DNA from: an uncultured Lachnospiraceae bacterium
Lineage (GTDB): Bacteria; Bacillota; Clostridia; Lachnospirales; Lachnospiraceae
Length of the DNA: 5,557 bases
NCBI GenBank assembly: GCA_947178115.1
Contig: CAMWXF010000145.1
Location: 1-5,557, forward strand
Direction: 5' to 3'
Shown here: positions 5,521 to 5,557 of the stretch, one piece after another
Numbering within the stretch: the first letter of the stretch is position 1
Layout of the letters: each line of letters opens with the position of its first letter
Translations under genes and position numbers: made by a program
Notes under the pieces: model-generated
The model's input: the letters and a program-made list of their open reading frames with translations, nothing else
What the model was told of the DNA's origin: nothing
The model's database searches: none

Positions 5521-5556
5521 GAGTCCCGTTTGTAACCCAAGACTCCCGTTTTGTAA
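5521..5556. repeat. Direct repeat in the leader downstream of the promoter
   Basis: GAGTCCCGTTTGTAA (5521-5535) and GACTCCCGTTTTGTAA (5541-5556) differ by one substitution and one inserted T, with a 20-base period. Both lie in the predicted transcript starting near 5498, before any start codon. They may be part of a structured leader RNA or a binding array continuing past the window edge. Confidence 0.55.
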
Positions 5557-5557
5557 A

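Larger units (their letters stand above)
5159..5557. other. Intergenic region without a convincing gene
   Basis: About 400 bases with stops in all frames on the + strand. The only long reverse frame (5374 to 5105) runs into the nucleotidyltransferase gene and resembles nothing. The left half (5159-5360) is fairly G-rich and looks like decayed sequence. The right half (5369-5500) is strongly AT-rich with several palindromes and a good promoter. The end carries a direct repeat. Individual elements are listed separately. Confidence 0.7.

Noticed and set aside
5521..5557. CRISPR array start
   Set aside because: The units are only 15-16 bases with a five-base gap, far from CRISPR repeat and spacer sizes, and no cas gene is visible.

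Overview
The window looks like a low-to-mid G+C Firmicutes chromosome, most likely a gut clostridium of the Lachnospiraceae type. This is inferred from the strong AGGAG-type ribosome binding sites, mixed codon use, a MalG-type sugar transporter beside a glycosidase, and the protein content. No rRNA or other taxonomic marker is present, so the family-level call is tentative. All genes lie on the + strand.

Region 1 (1-3203) is the end of a sugar-uptake operon. It opens with the last 32 codons of a carbohydrate ABC transporter permease. A structured intergenic stretch follows, with three inverted repeats at 101-160, 163-190 and 231-262. Next comes a split GH2 beta-galactosidase: lacL (catalytic large subunit, 629 aa) and lacM (small subunit, 322 aa). 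The two overlap by 17 bp, with a near-perfect Shine-Dalgarno for lacM inside the end of lacL. A strong rho-independent terminator (3163-3203) closes the operon. The expected logic is import of a galactoside by the ABC system, then hydrolysis in the cytoplasm by the LacL-LacM enzyme.

Region 2 (3204-5158) is more AT-rich and holds two overlapping genes behind a plausible promoter. Both encode DNA-polymerase-beta-fold nucleotidyltransferases of the COG3541/YcgL (RlaP-like) group. They are diverged relatives: one has GGSYAYGT...SDID, the other ESGSRAWG...SDYD. They overlap by 14 bp, so they are probably translationally coupled. Relatives of this group have been linked to RNA repair, but no RNA ligase is present here, and the function of this pair is unknown.

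Region 3 (5159-5557) is about 400 bases with no convincing gene. It contains a very short pentapeptide-repeat-like reading frame that may be a gene remnant. It also has several short palindromes and direct repeats, and a near-consensus extended -10 promoter (5463-5491) overlapped by nested inverted repeats. That promoter reads out of the window through a leader carrying a 15/16-base direct repeat. It probably drives a regulated gene just beyond the right edge.
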